A DNA stretch of 64,000 nt from Smittium culicis (taxonomy: Eukaryota; Kickxellomycota; Harpellomycetes; Harpellales; Legeriomycetaceae), in assembly GCA_001970855.1 (NCBI GenBank), contig LSSN01000081.1:1-64000 (forward strand), given 5' to 3'. The notes under the pieces are model-generated. The model searched no databases, had not been told where the DNA came from, and saw only the letters and a program-made list of their open reading frames with translations. This document shows positions 34,651 through 48,763 of this stretch, one piece after another (position 1 is the first letter of the stretch; every line of letters starts with the position of its first letter). Both the position numbers and the translations under genes were made by a program.

Positions 34651-37600
34651 TTGGCGTTTATTGGAATTCATCTTTTCGTGCTTAGCATGCCAAGTCCATA
34701 TGATTTAATATCAGAATTGATTTGGCTGAAGCATCCAATGAATAAAATAGTCAATTAAACGTGTTTCATGTGCTAGAAAAACTTTAATTGCGTAGAATGC
34801 TGCGTTTGCATTCTTGACTGAAACTGGAGCTGCTTCGCTAGTTGGGGGGGAGGGGGCGAGATGTATCTGACTTTATTACCCTTGGGACTACCATAAATTT
34901 ACTCCTTCTCTTCTTCAGCAAGATAGGTTCATATGAGGCCTTATGTCATCTATGGATTAATGTTATCGAGCTCTGTGTATAAATTATGCACTGTTTCTGG
35001 AATAGATGTTGAAACGTACTAATCCCCTTCTAGTTGCGGATCAACCGTCATTCCTAAAATAAATTCATCACACTCAGGCGATAGATTGCTTATAAACATG
35101 ATAATTTCAATAACTAAAATTTCTGATATAATAGTTTCTGAGCTAATTTTAGGTGAATTAATTCATAAAATCTAAATATTTCTGGTAGAGTAAATTTCCC
35201 AATGAAAGTATTATAATGATATCGAGATGCGTAACATAGTATTTAATTGGTAAAAAAAGTTTTTATTCTACTTTATTTTTATTTTACTCGTAATTTTCGA
35301 TATTTTATCAATAAAGAAGGTAACATTTAATATGAATCCGTAAAATAAATTTTTATATTCAAAATAAGGATTAAAATAAATCAATCATGAAAATATTGAT
35401 AAAAAAAAAATTCTTAGTACCTAGTTTATATATGAGCATTTTTATTAAAAAAACAATAAAAAATTTATATAAGCAGGAATAAGATAAACTTTAAAAGATT
35501 CAGTATTTGAAAAATTATTCTTTAGACTTTTATATACTCGATAAATCAACCATTTTTTACCTTCAATTAGTTTGAGAAGCAACACTAAAATATTTTAAAA
35601 TTTATTTTAGAGAATAAGCTTAAATATTTTTTCTAATTAAGAAAAGTAAAATTAAAGTTCTCAAATATCAATTGAAAATAGTGATAAATTAGCCAATAAA
35701 TGGTATTACTTTTTATTTAACCAAAATTTTTTTATCTTGTTTATTACACTTATAGCCTCGAAAAAAATAAAAAGCTAAATTCATAAAGATTGTATTTGGG
35801 CTAATTTAAAAATAATTAAAAATTAATCAAAACACTTGTAAAAAAAGAGTAGAATTTATTCTTTAAAATTCATTTTTTTCTATTTTAAAATGTAATATTA
35901 TTTATTCAAAAGAATTGGTATATTAATGAGTACAGGTATTGTCGAAAATGAATTCTGAATTTTACATCACTTTTTATTTCAATCGATTAATATAAAACTT
36001 ATCTGATAGTGATCAGTTTTGTATAATAAAAATCGATTTATTTCTATTCTAAGAGTATAATCTATTAATTTAAACTCTAATTATAATGAAAATATTAACT
36101 TTCACAAAACTGAAACTTAATTAGCTCTTAAAAAATTATAATATATCACATGAGCCGAATTAAGAAAGTGAAACTAATAAATATTTAAATATAAATATAA
36201 AATACAAGTAAAACATTTTTGTGCATTTTTATTTTCTAATTGTATCTAAATAGGCATTTATGATGGATTTTACTTCACAAATTATACGATTTTAATTTTA
36301 TTATGGCTTTAATAGCTATGATTTAAATTATAAAATAAGGGTAGAAGATTTTTTGATCAGTACGAGGAATATTTATTAAACATCCTATAACTAACAAAAA
36401 GCTATCAAACCAATCGAATACCTTTCAAGGATTAAAAATACCATGAAAATGATTTTTATATCATTTAATGAGTCATTTTAAACGATTTTACATAATGTTA
36501 TGGCTAATAAACATAATCACTAAGCCAATATTTTAAATATTTGGTTTAATATGTAAACTATTAAAATTATACTTTTATTTCGATAAAAATGTATGAAAGG
36601 CGTCAGAATTAACAAATATAATGGTTAAACAGTAAAAATTGTCTATAAATCATATAAATTTGAATTAAATAAAACTGTAATTAAAAATCATAAAACTAAT
36701 AATATTTCTAATTCAGGAAAGAACCTATGATGCCTATTAGATTTTTTTATTTTCTATTTTTTTTAATTAAAACATATGTACTCTATTGGATCCAGGAATT
36801 CATTCTGTAAAGATTATTCAATACTATTTGCTGATTAATCATTCATTTTATTGATAATTAAATTTCCATGAGGTTAAATTTCGACGTTAAAATATCTCAA
36901 AAAAAAAAAAAACTCTGAAGGCATATTTTTAGGATAAAAATCTACTATAATGTATCAATAGCGTAGCTGTAAATTTTTATCCAAGATATTAGACATAAAT
37001 TAGCATTTATATTTGTTTTAGATTATGCTTATTTAAAATTTATGAAATTTTGAAATTATTCTTAATTTAATTTTATTATTTAACTCGTTTTATAAAAAAT
37101 TAAAGTGAAATTAGTTTCTTTTTTATAGAATTATTCTTCAATCATTAAATTTTTTAGTATAACCAAAAAATTTTAAAATAATATTAATTTAGTATTGTGA
37201 TAATGATTACAAATTCATTTGATTATTAAAGCTAATAAAAGCTGACTTTAAAGATATAATTATTAATTTTACTTGTGCCTCACTATTTAATGAAAAAAAA
37301 TTTTAGACATAATTTACGTAATCTACATAGCAAAAAATAAAACTGAGCTAGAAGGAAAAAGAAAATTTTTGCAAATTCTAAATTAATAATAATTAAAAGC
37401 CCTACTCTGCAACAATAGAACATCTAATAATTCAAGATTACAAGTTCCTCTCCTAATTATGGATTAATATATATTAAAATCATCAAATCAGCGCTTAACT
37501 AACGGAATAGCTTTTTAGAACATAAGAATAATCCTATTTTAAAGCTATGTCTCGTTTACGACATGTAAAAATAATATAATAATATATATTTAACATAATT

Positions 37601-40600
37601 TTATAGTATATTTACGAACTAAAGTCTCTCAATAACCCTTTTATATTCATAAAATATTCTTTAACTTATATTTTCACATAGCAGAAAGGTAAATTTAATA
37701 TTATCTTCAATAATATTTACTATTTCTAAACAAATTTTTACCTTATTTCAAGTGGATATTATCCCAAAATTGCCCACATTATTTTTTGATAATCTTCAGC
37801 ATAACAGATAAAAAATGCGTTTTCATAATTTATTACTTATTTTCTATTTCCCAATAAAGGAAATCTAATAGTTTACGCAAATTTTAATACTTAAAACTCT
37901 AATATTATTTATTTGATCTTGGTATTTTTTATGCATTTGAAAATTTTCTATAGCTAATATTATATGTAATCTAATATTAAGAATATAAGCAAAATGTTTA
38001 TTTGGCTATTTGTAATTATTATATCAATAAAATCTGATGACAGATCATATAAAATAAAGCATAATAAATTTAAAATATTTTTATTTTGCTTTGATTAAAG
38101 TAGTATTCAATCTTGAAACATCTTTGAATGTTTATTTATTTTAGTATATACTTATTTGAAAATTTCTAATGATTTGTTTGCTTATGATTGGGCTAATAAT
38201 TTTTTATCGAGCTTAATAAATAATTGTGATTCCAATAAATACGTATCTTGTAATTTTAAGCTATTTGACTTTAAGTAGCTACCTTTTCATTTTGTTACTT
38301 ACTTGCTATTTTTTTAGGGAAATTTTTGTATTTTAATAATAAATGATCCCTGGTTTATTTAATTGTAAAGTATAAATTATTTATTATAGATTTTTTTTTT
38401 TTTTTTTGGCATAAATGGGAGATTCTTAAAGGTTAAGGAGTTTTTTTACCTTCGAGTATTAATTGTTAGTAAACACTGATTGATATAAATGGTAAAAAAA
38501 AAATTAATCCATTTAATAATAATTACTAGTCTAATTTTAAACCCAAATAAAATTTTAAGTGTTGGAAAAATTTAACTGCGAATGTTCCACTCATCACTAG
38601 ATTCTCATATATTATATATATTATTATTATTCTAATGTGGTTTTAGAATTATTTAATCGGCTGAATTTCACCTTAATTTATATAAATTCCAACAAGTTTG
38701 TAGACAAATGGACCAAAAAACTTGGAGCAAATAGAAAACCCGAATAAAATCTTCCAACGAATCAAGATCAAAGCTAATAAAGATTATTATTGAATCGAAA
38801 TAGAGCTATTGGATATATGAATCTAACTGATATTGAGTTCATTGGATTAATTGTTCGAAGATTATTAAAAATTAAAAATCGAGTTTCTAATATTGAAAAA
38901 AGTTCACATACTATTAGATTGTTCAAATCTATTTGATAGTTATATTTATGTCATTTTAAAATATATAATAGTTAAATTGTTTATTAAAACTAATCTAAAA
39001 GTGAATTTTAATTGCCTATAGATCTCTATAGATTTAGGATAAGCAGGAGATTCCACTGAAATACGATCAGGGTTCTATACACCGTATTCGGTTCAATGAA
39101 GATTCGGTTTATCTTACTGATTTCAAAGCTTAATATTTTCTTTTAAAAAAGGTTTTACTAAATAAAAAATTTTATTACTATAAATCGAAAATGTGATGGC
39201 AATTTTAATTCAACCTCTATAAATTGTAATAACTATAATTTATCTATTTTTAATATTAATTGGTCATTAATACAAATAGTGAGATGGGTTATTGATTGAA
39301 AATTACTACGAAGAATTTATTAAAGCTGTCAAAGCTGAGCTATAATTATAATACTAGAAATTTAGCAGATAAATAAATAAGTCATTCATATTCTTTTATA
39401 GAAGCTTAAAAAATTCTTTATATAGCTCGAGTACCCAATACTATGAATAACTAATTATTTTATATATAATTTTTTAGATCACACAATTATAAATTTTTTT
39501 GATTATAACCAGAAAAGTAATTGCGATAAGTTGGTTTATATAAAAAGTTTAGCTAAAATTTAAAATAATATATAATAATTTCTCTTTTCTACATCGGATA
39601 ATAAATAAATTAAAATATATAAAGGCACATCTGTGGCCGTAGATTTAACCAAATTTATTGAGACTAAGTTTATTTAAATTTAATAAAGTTGTGGTTTAAT
39701 TTACTTATTTATGACTTAAAATTCATAGATTTATTTTTTTAAATATGATTTTATTGAATTTATAATGGTGATATAAAAGCCTAGATTATTAAAAAAAGAA
39801 AGCATGCTTTCTTATATAAAAAAATGAAAATTTTTTTTCTTTTCTTTCGTTATTTATCAGTATATTTAATTAAGTAAAATCTACAAGGTGTAAAATCCTG
39901 TTAAATGGTTAATAGTATATAGTGTAAAGCAAATAAAGATAGTAAATACAAGGTTTTATAAAGAGTATGTATATAAGCCCCCTTTTTTCTGCATTTTTAT
40001 TAATAAATACCTTTGTACAAAGAAAGATCAAAAGATCTCATTCTACAAAGGAGAAGTCTATAGTAATTTTCTCAAAATTATTTTGCTGAATATATATTAA
40101 ATTCGCGAATCTACAACACGCCTGGTTGATATAATTATAGTTTGAATAAAATTCATATAGTATACCATAATTAAACATAGTCGAAGTAATTAAATGAAAG
40201 GTGATTATATGTTTCTATTCTAGGAATTATTGGTATTTTTACATTTAATCTTGGTATAAATTGACGATTTTTAAATATTTTTTAAATTTAATGCTATTTA
40301 AAATCCCTTTGTAGTTGTAGTTGTATTTTTATAGTTATAAATAAAAATTAAGATATAGTTAAACGTAGATAATTAATTTATGGAGTGAAAAAATAAAAAA
40401 TATAATAACGAATAAATGTAGTGAAAAAATTAATAAAATAAATTTAAATTTATAAATAATAAAATTTATTTTATTTAATATAAATTGTGGGATTTGATTC
40501 TAGAAAAAAATATCAAAAAATAAAAATCATAACAATATAAAAGGTAGTTTAAATAGTATGATTTTCAGGTTATAGATACAATGCTTATGCTGATTAAAGT

Positions 40601-41430
40601 TACAATATATATTATCAGTAAATGGAGGTTTAGTTAACAATGACGGATTCTTCAAAAAAAAAAAAAATCCCAGCCGAGAATTTTCAACTGTATTTCTATA
40701 AATAATTAAAAGCTTAAATTAAAATTCAGATGCGTTTTAACTTTGGAAAGAGTAAGATAGGCCGCCGAGTGAACTAAAATAATATTTAGCTTTATATTGT
40801 CATTTGATTTTTTATTTCGAAAAATAAAGCAAGATTATATTACTTATAGTTTAATTTATATTTCAAAAAGCTTCGCTGATTTTTTATATTAAATTACGAA
40901 ATCCAATATAAAAAAGAAAAAAATATAATCGTAATAAATTATAGAATTGAAAAACAACTTTTTCTTCTTGAAAACATCATTAAAAATCTACTCTAGTTTA
41001 AAATTCTTCTTTACGAGTAGTAATGATAAAAAAAGTAGATAAAGGAATATCAGGAAAAAATATTTAATAAAGTATTTCACTTTATCAATCTACTGGTTGT
41101 ATATCTAAGCGTGTCCGAGTTAATCTATCATACAAAAGAATCGTTCACGCTTTCTTCGAGAATTCTGAATAGCTGGCATTTCAAGTAGTGACTAATTTAG
41201 CTGATTTCAGCAAAGTATAATTCTCTCATAATCGAAGGTGTTTTAGTAACAAGCATAAATCCAAATTGTTAAATAAAACCAATTTAATCAACAAAAATCA
41301 AGAATATTTAGCCAAAGAATACAATAAAAATAGGCTACAGTTTTCTATCCATACCTTGGCCATAAGATATGTGTAGAGATTTACAAATCGACAGTAGTAT
41401 CATATAAAACTTTTTTTTGATTATGTTTAC
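34651..41430. other. Long AT-rich gene desert
   Basis: 34651-35050 still has element-like, GC-richer composition (for example a G-run at 34841-34855) and may be the leader of the DIRS-like element. From 35050 to 41430 the DNA is extremely AT-rich with dense stops in all frames. No element, repeat array or RNA gene was recognised. Confidence 0.55.
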
Positions 41431-41625
41431 TTAACTTTTTCACGGGAGTAAGTAAATTTTTTGTCTACCAAATATAGCCAACTGATTCAGTTATAATACC
41501 ATAATCCAGAGACCTTAAGAAATATTGATATACTATAAATAATACTAAACTGTATTTCAGCTTTTAAATCATAAACGAATCATAAAATTAATTTTTTTAA
41601 TGTGTTTTGAACCGGAAAGGGTTAA
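41431..41625 (-). repeat. Family A MITE with TTAA on both sides
   Basis: TTAACTTTTTCACGGGAG at the left; ACCGGAAAGGGTTAA at the right. TTAA at 41431-41434 and 41622-41625. Confidence 0.85.
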
Positions 41626-41770
41626 TTCATTATAAACCTTTCATCACTACGACGAATGATTTTTTCCTAATAGGACCAATAAAAATTAATAATCTAGCTT
41701 TTTTTTGAAGCATATACAAAATTTCTATCAAGTATAAAGGTATACTATTTAAATTATAGATTCTAACATT

Positions 41771-41964
41771 TTAACCCTTTCTAGGGCGGTAGACTTTTAT
41801 GACGTTCCAATTTTAGCAAATTAGATTTAATAATAATAAATATTTCTGAGGATCAATCGTTCATTGGTATATTTTATTAAAACAGCAAGTAATAAACTTG
41901 CTTAATAATCATAAACGAATAATAAATTCGGTTTTTTGAAGAGCGTTGAGCGTGAAAGGGTTAA
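41771..41964 (-). repeat. Family A MITE with TTAA on both sides
   Basis: TTAACCCTTTCTAGGGCGG at the left; GAGCGTGAAAGGGTTAA at the right, 194 bp overall. This is the cleanest example of the terminal inverted repeat CCCTTTC...GAAAGGG with flanking TTAA. Confidence 0.9.
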
Positions 41965-42776
41965 AGAACGAGAATTACGTAGAGGTGTTTATTTAATACT
42001 TAGCCTTTATTTTCAATTAATGAACTAAGATTTTAAAATTTTTGCTAGAATACAGAGAAATGTTTTCATGCATAATGATTTATGATTTATTGAGATAAAT
42101 ATATCATGTTTTTTCAAAATAATAATAATAATTAGTACTGAAGTATTGAAATAAAAAAAGAATCAAATAAATAATAATTTTTAAACTAAGTGCTCTTTTC
42201 AAGTTAAGCTTCTGCTTATTTTCTCAATTTTTTAATTTTACTTGCAAGTGTATCTATTTTAATTATTTGAGGAAGATTTTTATTAAACGAAGTGTTACTT
42301 ATTTTTACTGAAAATTTCGTGGACGTTTCACATATGTTCTTTTCTTATCTATTTATATATCCGGATAAAAAACACCTACTAACCTTTTTTTTCCATTTTA
42401 TCATCATATGTATTTGATTTTTTTGATATATAAAGCTTTTCTTCCCCTATGTAGGTTGTTCTTTACACTAAAAATTTTTTTTTTTAAAACTCAATTATAC
42501 AAATCGACTTACAATATTCCAATCAATTAATCGATAGATCATCTAACAATTTCTTTATACTCGAATTTTTTATCTTTCTTGCTTTATTCTTGCTAAGTTT
42601 CTCATTTCATTCAAAATAAATTTATATAAAAATTTAATGCTACACACACAAAATGGGATTATAAAATTTTCCCTTCCCTTGTGATAATTTTACACTAGGT
42701 CAATTATTTGGTTGATTTGGATAGCTTAAGAATCACCTACATCGTCTAAACAGGGCAAGTATTATAGTCATACACA
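41965..42776. other. AT-rich DNA upstream of the Abp1-like gene
   Basis: Nothing recognised apart from homopolymer tracts. Confidence 0.45.
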
Positions 42777-42975
42777 TTAAAACCCTTCCCCGTCCAACAC
42801 TCTTTGTAAAAATTAATTTATTGGTTTGTAAATGAATTCTACGCAAGTTTATTATTTGCTGCTATTTTGCAATATAGCAATATTTCTTAAGGCCTCTGAA
42901 TTAAAGTATTTTAATTGAGTACAGTTGGCTATAATTAGAGGATCAAAAATAGCCTAACGCACTTGAAAGGGTTAA
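42777..42975 (+). repeat. Family A MITE 358 bp upstream of the Abp1-like gene
   Basis: TTAAAACCCTTCCCCGTCC at the left (TTAA 42777-42780) and ACTTGAAAGGGTTAA at the right (TTAA 42972-42975). It lies at the outer edge of the presumed promoter of the downstream gene. Confidence 0.85.
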
Positions 42976-43234
42976 TATTAAATGTATAAAAAGCGCTTTA
43001 TATTTACAATTCTGGGCAAATAGAATCTTTATTTTTGCCAAGTTTATATCCGGGGAGAATTTTCTGCCTTAGCAACATTGGGTAGTTGGAATTGAAATTT
43101 AACTGCCAAGGTAGTAATTCAACGTAGTCAAATGGCCTCGACTATTGGCCAAAATTACTCCAATGGTCATAAAGATACCATTAATCACCAATGATGGTAA
43201 ATATTCTCAACGGTAAGAATTATAAAGTTTGGAC

Positions 43235-43242
43235 TATATAAA
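43235..43242 (+). promoter_or_regulatory. Probable TATA box of the Abp1-like gene
   Basis: TATATAAA in the context GGACTATATAAACAATG, 91 bp before the start codon and inside a GC-richer upstream region (43090-43330). Confidence 0.4.
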
Positions 43243-43332
43243 CAATGTGAATTCCACCTTAGAGAAACAAATAACAATTTATCAATTTCTAATCATTATA
43301 ACTTGAACACATCTTGCTATATATCATAAGAC

Positions 43333-45686
43333 ATGAGCAATCAAGTAAACTTCTCAACTCACTCTAGCCAGATACATTCAGCGCATGAAAGAATTCTTGC
43401 TGCTGATCCCGAAATATCCTGGGCTGTTTTTGGCTTTGACAAAGGATCAAACGATTTGAAAGTAGATGCAACAGGTTCTGAAGGTTTAGAAGAATTGGTT
43501 GAAGAGTTTGACTCAGGAAAAGTACAGTATGCATTTTATAGATTCTCAGACCCAAAAACTAAGCTAAATAAATTTGTTTTCTTCTCCTGGTGTGGTTCTG
43601 GAGTTCCAGTATTTAAAAAGGGGCTTCTTGGCTCCCAGATTGGCGATGTACAGAATGTTTTGAAGGTAATAGAACTAATCTGATTTTATTAGCAAAACAA
43701 TTAGACAAAACAGCATTAGTAAATTTAAATCTAACATTGACACTATTTATTTAGGGCTATCATGTATCTATAAATGCTCGTTCAGATGACGATATTTTAC
43801 CAGAGTCAATAATGGAAAAAATTGAAGAAAGCTCTGGTTCTAGATATGATAATCAATACTCAAAGAAAATTGTAAAAATTTTTTATCCATACCGTTCTTT
43901 ATCCTATTGATGCTTAATTTATAATATTTCATATCTATAGATTTCTCCAAAGCCTCTGATGTCTACTAGTAACATTCCTCCTCAACCAAAAATTGCTACT
44001 AAACCTACAGGGTATTCTAACAAATACTCATCCCCCAAAAATATTCCTTCAAAGCCTAATTTAGACTCATATTCAAGCAGGAGTTATAATTTCCCAGCTA
44101 GAAAAACTTTATCTCCCGATCTTACCACGCCCAAAATAACAGATTCTTCGATTAGCAATATTCCACGGGAAAAAAAATCTGAACCCACTCAAGCATCATT
44201 AGGTACAAAGCCTCTCTTTACCAATGCTAAACCTGTATCATCAATCTTTGGACCTAAAAAATTTTCCAGTCAAAATTTTTCTAGCTCAAGTAATACTTCA
44301 AAGCCCATTCAGTCTGCCAAAATCAATTCCAATAGTAATTTATATGGAAATAGCAATTCTCCATCAAATTACAATCCTTCCACTGGTGCTAATAGAATTT
44401 CTACTGCATCAGAAAAGCACAGATTGAATGCTACTGACACTGTAGTAGCATCCAATTTGTCACAAGCTGATCAAACTAAAAGTGAGCTGGAAATGCTAAG
44501 AAATAAAAATTTAAATAATAGAAAGCCGTCCAATAGCGGTACTAGCTTTAATTATCAAAATAGGGAACCTAATGCCATTAATCCTATTCCAAGCGATATT
44601 GATAAACTAAGCAAGGATTTAACTAAGTCTACTACGATCACAAACCAAAGAAAATATAGTTTATCTTCACCATTTAATCAAAGTGTGAACAATGATAATT
44701 CATCTAAAACCACATATCACTCCAAATCTCAATCTGTGGAGTATAATAATAGTCAACTAAACAAAAATGTTGAAACTAAGATCATTTCTTCTAAGCAGGC
44801 AGTAGTTATGTACACTTACCAAGCTGAAGAGTCTAATGAAATGGATCTTTACGAAGGTGAAATTATCACAGATATCGAAGTAATCGATGATGGTTGGTGG
44901 TCTGGAAAGAGCTTAAATAGTGACCGCTCTGGATTATTCCCCGCCAACTTTGTTGAATTTATTGAGACTGACAATGTTGGTTCGGTATCTTCTGACCCCA
45001 GTGGAGTACCAACAAGTCACGATATTTTACAAGAGCAATCCCAATCATCCCCCAAGTCAGCCCAGCCTAATTCCTCTTTGTCCTCACCACCACCACCTCC
45101 CCCCCCTCCTGCTCCTCAGCTCAATACATTTTCCCCACCACTACCTCCCCCTCCTGCTCCTGCTCCTGCTCCTCAGCTCAATACATTTTCCCCACCACCA
45201 CCCCCTCCTGCCCCTCAGCTCAATACATTTTCTCCACCCCTACCACCACTACCTCCAAAAACCACCAGCCTTCATGAAACTGCCTATGGCAATAACATTG
45301 ACAGTTCCGTCCATGATCTACCACCTGCTTTACCCTCTAGAAGAGTCGCTGAAATTCCTTCTGTTTCTGACGAAAGCGAGGCACCTCCTCCACTACCTAG
45401 AAGACAAGATAACGATGGCAATCATGTTAACTCTAATTTTTCAAATGTAAACTCTTCGAATACAAACTCTGCTATTCATCAAGATACTGTGGACGATTTC
45501 TCTACTTCTTATAAAGCCGTTGCTTTATATGACTACTCTGCTTTAGAAGATGGTGAATTATCATTTGATGAAGGTGAATTGATTACAAATGTTGATTTTC
45601 CTTCTGATGAATGGTGGCAGGGATTTAATAGCAAGGGTCAATTTGGACTGTTCCCTGCAAATTATGTTGAGCTTTCGAAAAACTAA
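43333..45686 (+). CDS. Abp1/drebrin-like actin-binding protein with ADF-H and two SH3 domains, three exons
   Basis: Proposed exons: 43333-43665, 43755-43871 and 43941-45686, GT-AG introns of 89 and 69 nt, 731 residues. Residues 1 to about 135 form an ADF-homology domain ([42 protein letters not shown]) that binds F-actin. A long Ser/Asn/Pro-rich linker follows. SH3 domain 1 (about 436-491) has YTYQAEE, DDGWWSG and [12 protein letters not shown] polyproline region then holds three [10 protein letters not shown] units, and SH3 domain 2 (about 674-731) has [24 protein letters not shown] and LFPANYVEL. The family couples cortical actin patches to endocytosis and Arp2/3. Budding-yeast Abp1 has one SH3; two, as here, occur in other fungi. 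No acidic Arp2/3-binding motif is obvious. Confidence 0.92.
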
Positions 45687-46792
45687 CTCATTATTTTTTA
45701 TCACGCTTTATTTAAAATTGCCTATTCTATTATCAATTGCTTCTCTAGTACTATATCACCCAAAATTCAGATTATCTTTATTCAATTACCTTCAATCAAA
45801 TATATTAAAATAAAAATTACATGAGAATTTCGTAATTTTTATTTTTTTCTATATAAATTTATTTGAATACTAGAGATTTTTAGCTATACCCTCAATACTG
45901 ATTCTCGCTTTAAGCCCATATCTATCCACTGTAAAATATATATTAAAAATAATTTCTTATAATAGTTTTTACTATTTTTACAAGTTATGTTTGTAATCTT
46001 TAAGTTTAATTTCAAGCTAATCAGCAATATTTTCCCGATTATTCTGAAAATATCAGAAAAAATCTAATATTATTAATTTCTAAAACATAAAGGATCGCAA
46101 CTATTTTATTAGTACCTCACTGCATTAGTTAGTGAAATAGCAAATTAAATTTCTTGAATCGATATCAAGTGGTAGTGGAGATGAAACATTGACTGTTGGA
46201 GAAGCGTCAGCTGAATAATTTTTATTCATATTTTAAAGTTGATTAATAAAATCACCTTAGATAAATAAAAATAGCTAATACTCTCTTTAAATATATGAAA
46301 TAAATTACACCTGTTAAGGAAAATATTTCTTGGAATATACTAAATTTGAAAAATCGAAAAAAAATCTTAGCTAGATGATTTTAAATTTAAAGTTTTAAAC
46401 CCTCTAATTCAATAATTAAGCTTTTTATTTTAAATCTGATTTCAATGTATTCTACTCCTTTTAATTCATAGACTAAAAAATTCTTGAATTCAATTTAGTG
46501 ATAGCACTAATATCTTAAATAATATAATTATTTTATCAATAAAATATTAACTATCTATGCTTGATTCAGAGAATATTAACTTATAAGAATTGGCAATCGC
46601 TTATTTAAAATGAGTTATCAAACAAACTATAATAGAGTTCATATTTTAATATTTGTCGAAATACTTTTTTTTAGATTAAAAAATAGCTATTATAAACTCA
46701 TTGAAATAGTCAGATTTTCAATATACTTTAGTTTAAATTATATTGTTAAATGTGATTTTTATATTATTGGTTAGATTTATTTAGCTTTATAA
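45687..46792. other. AT-rich DNA; short coding-like patch at 46147-46218
   Basis: 46147-46218 (+) reads KFLESISSGSGDETLTVGEA and ends in a stop. It is GC-richer than its surroundings but only about 24 codons long and has no partner exon that I could find. Confidence 0.35.
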
Positions 46793-47036
46793 TATGGGGG
46801 ATTCTAAACGAAGAAAGCACTTTGCTGCAGCTAATAATTATTGGACCGATTATTTTAAAGTTAAATTATTGTTGGCAGAGTTGGTAAAGCGTTTCAATTT
46901 TCCATTCGATTTTTAAAGTATTATTTGTTTAAAAAAAAACATTAGATTTTATTTACTAGATAATAATTAGATATGAAATTTTACTCGCTGTAACTAGATA
47001 TGCATAAAAGTGCTCTCTTCGAAAAGAATCAAAAAT
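46793..47036 (+). repeat. Family B inverted-repeat element
   Basis: Left end ATGGGGGATTCTAAACGAAG and then AAAGCACTTTGCTGCAG; right end AAAAGTGCTCTCTTCGAAAAG and then AATC. The two ends are inverted copies over roughly 30 bp. Confidence 0.8.
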
Positions 47037-48763
47037 ATTTAGACCCATTGAATCGTTTTACTATAAATAATTATTAAGCAAAGTATAAATATTAAAAAGA
47101 TTATAAAAATTTTTCAAGACGATAAAATAAAGAAGTGTTATTAAATATATACTCTAATATAACGAAATAAACTTTAAATATTAATTTATTTTTATATATA
47201 TTTTAATTTAAACTTATAAACTTTAACTTCTAATTATGGAATTAAACTTAAACTTTCCTTTTTTATTAAAAAAAATTTTTTTTAATGTGAATCTCAGATT
47301 TAAAGTTTATTAATAAAAGTTAGAATTCACACTAAATTTATTATTTTTTTATCCATAAAAGATATCATTATGTTTATTATTCGAAGCTAGAGCGTGATAT
47401 AAAATTTTAAAATGTTATTAAAGTGCGATAATGAGAACTTTGCTCCACAAAATAATTTTATAATGGCATTTTTAAAAATTTATTGTAACTAAAAATTATA
47501 AAACAACTGTTAATTTTTACTTGGTACAAAAAAGTGAAAATTTTAATTTTTAATATGTTATAAAAATAAAATAGAAAGAAAGACGTTAAACTCTTTCGAG
47601 CGCGGTTGATTTTTTTTGGATTAAAAAAAATATCCAACCTAATGAAAAATTGATAAATTAATACAGTTATTAATTTATATTGGCTATGAAATATAATGCA
47701 TCCGATAAATACTAACATCCGCTTTATTTATCCAATATTGATTAATAAATAAATATTAGGCTATTGGCCTCCAGAAGGGATAATCTAGGAGCCTAATTTA
47801 AAGGTTATAGAATCGCATTGTCAGTTATAATCTACAAAAGATACAATTTTCTATTATAACGCTATCGGTTAAGGATAATTATAGATATAAATTGTTTTAT
47901 TTCTAGAATAATTTTTAAAATATCATTTTAATGGCATGCTATATTATGCTATTTCTCAAAGCTAAGAGAAATCTGATCAATACTTGGAATGAATTTAACT
48001 TATTACTCTACACTAAAAAAAAAATTCAAAAAACCACGAAAAAGCTATTGCACAGTTTTAAAATACTCTCGCTTTTATTAAAAGTTGATTTAAAAATAAT
48101 TTAAATAATTCAATTGGTACCATAATAAAAAATTTTAAAAATGAAGCCTTATTTAGCGAATTTTTAAGCTATTTATTCTATAATTTGACAAAAAACAATA
48201 TTTTGAAAATTATATTTTTTATTTTTTTTCAAAAGCTGCGATTCTATAGCTAAAATATAAAACATTGATATGATTTTATTTGTAAAGGGGGCTAGGAACA
48301 GAAAAACCAACTTATAAAATTAAGAGAATTTAAATTTATTTTATATTATAATTCACTTAAAAACATTTTCCAATATAGATATAAATCTAAATAAAATTAG
48401 TAATAAATATTATAAATAATATCTTTTTTGGGGAAAATGTTGGCTAGTCTTATACTAAGAGCTTTTAATTATTTTACAAGAGGATTATTTAGATTTGATT
48501 AAAAGCATCGTTTCGGAATCGTAATTGGTGTTCCATAAATTTTTGAACAGACATAATTAGCTAAAAAATTCATATGGGATATTCTTAGGGGATGCAGAAC
48601 TTTTTTTCTTAGAAATTCTATTTGCTTACTTTTATTAGGTAAAGTTATTGGTTGTGTTAGATTATTCATTCGATGATATTTTTTAGTAAATTTAAAAGTA
48701 AAAGTAATACTGCAAAGTAAGAAATTTTTATTAGGAAAAGTTCCGCTCCTCGAAATAATCTCC
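47037..48763. other. AT-rich DNA
   Basis: A degenerate family A end (GTTAAACTCTTTCGAGCGCGG) is at 47585-47605. Otherwise no gene or element was recognised. Confidence 0.5.
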
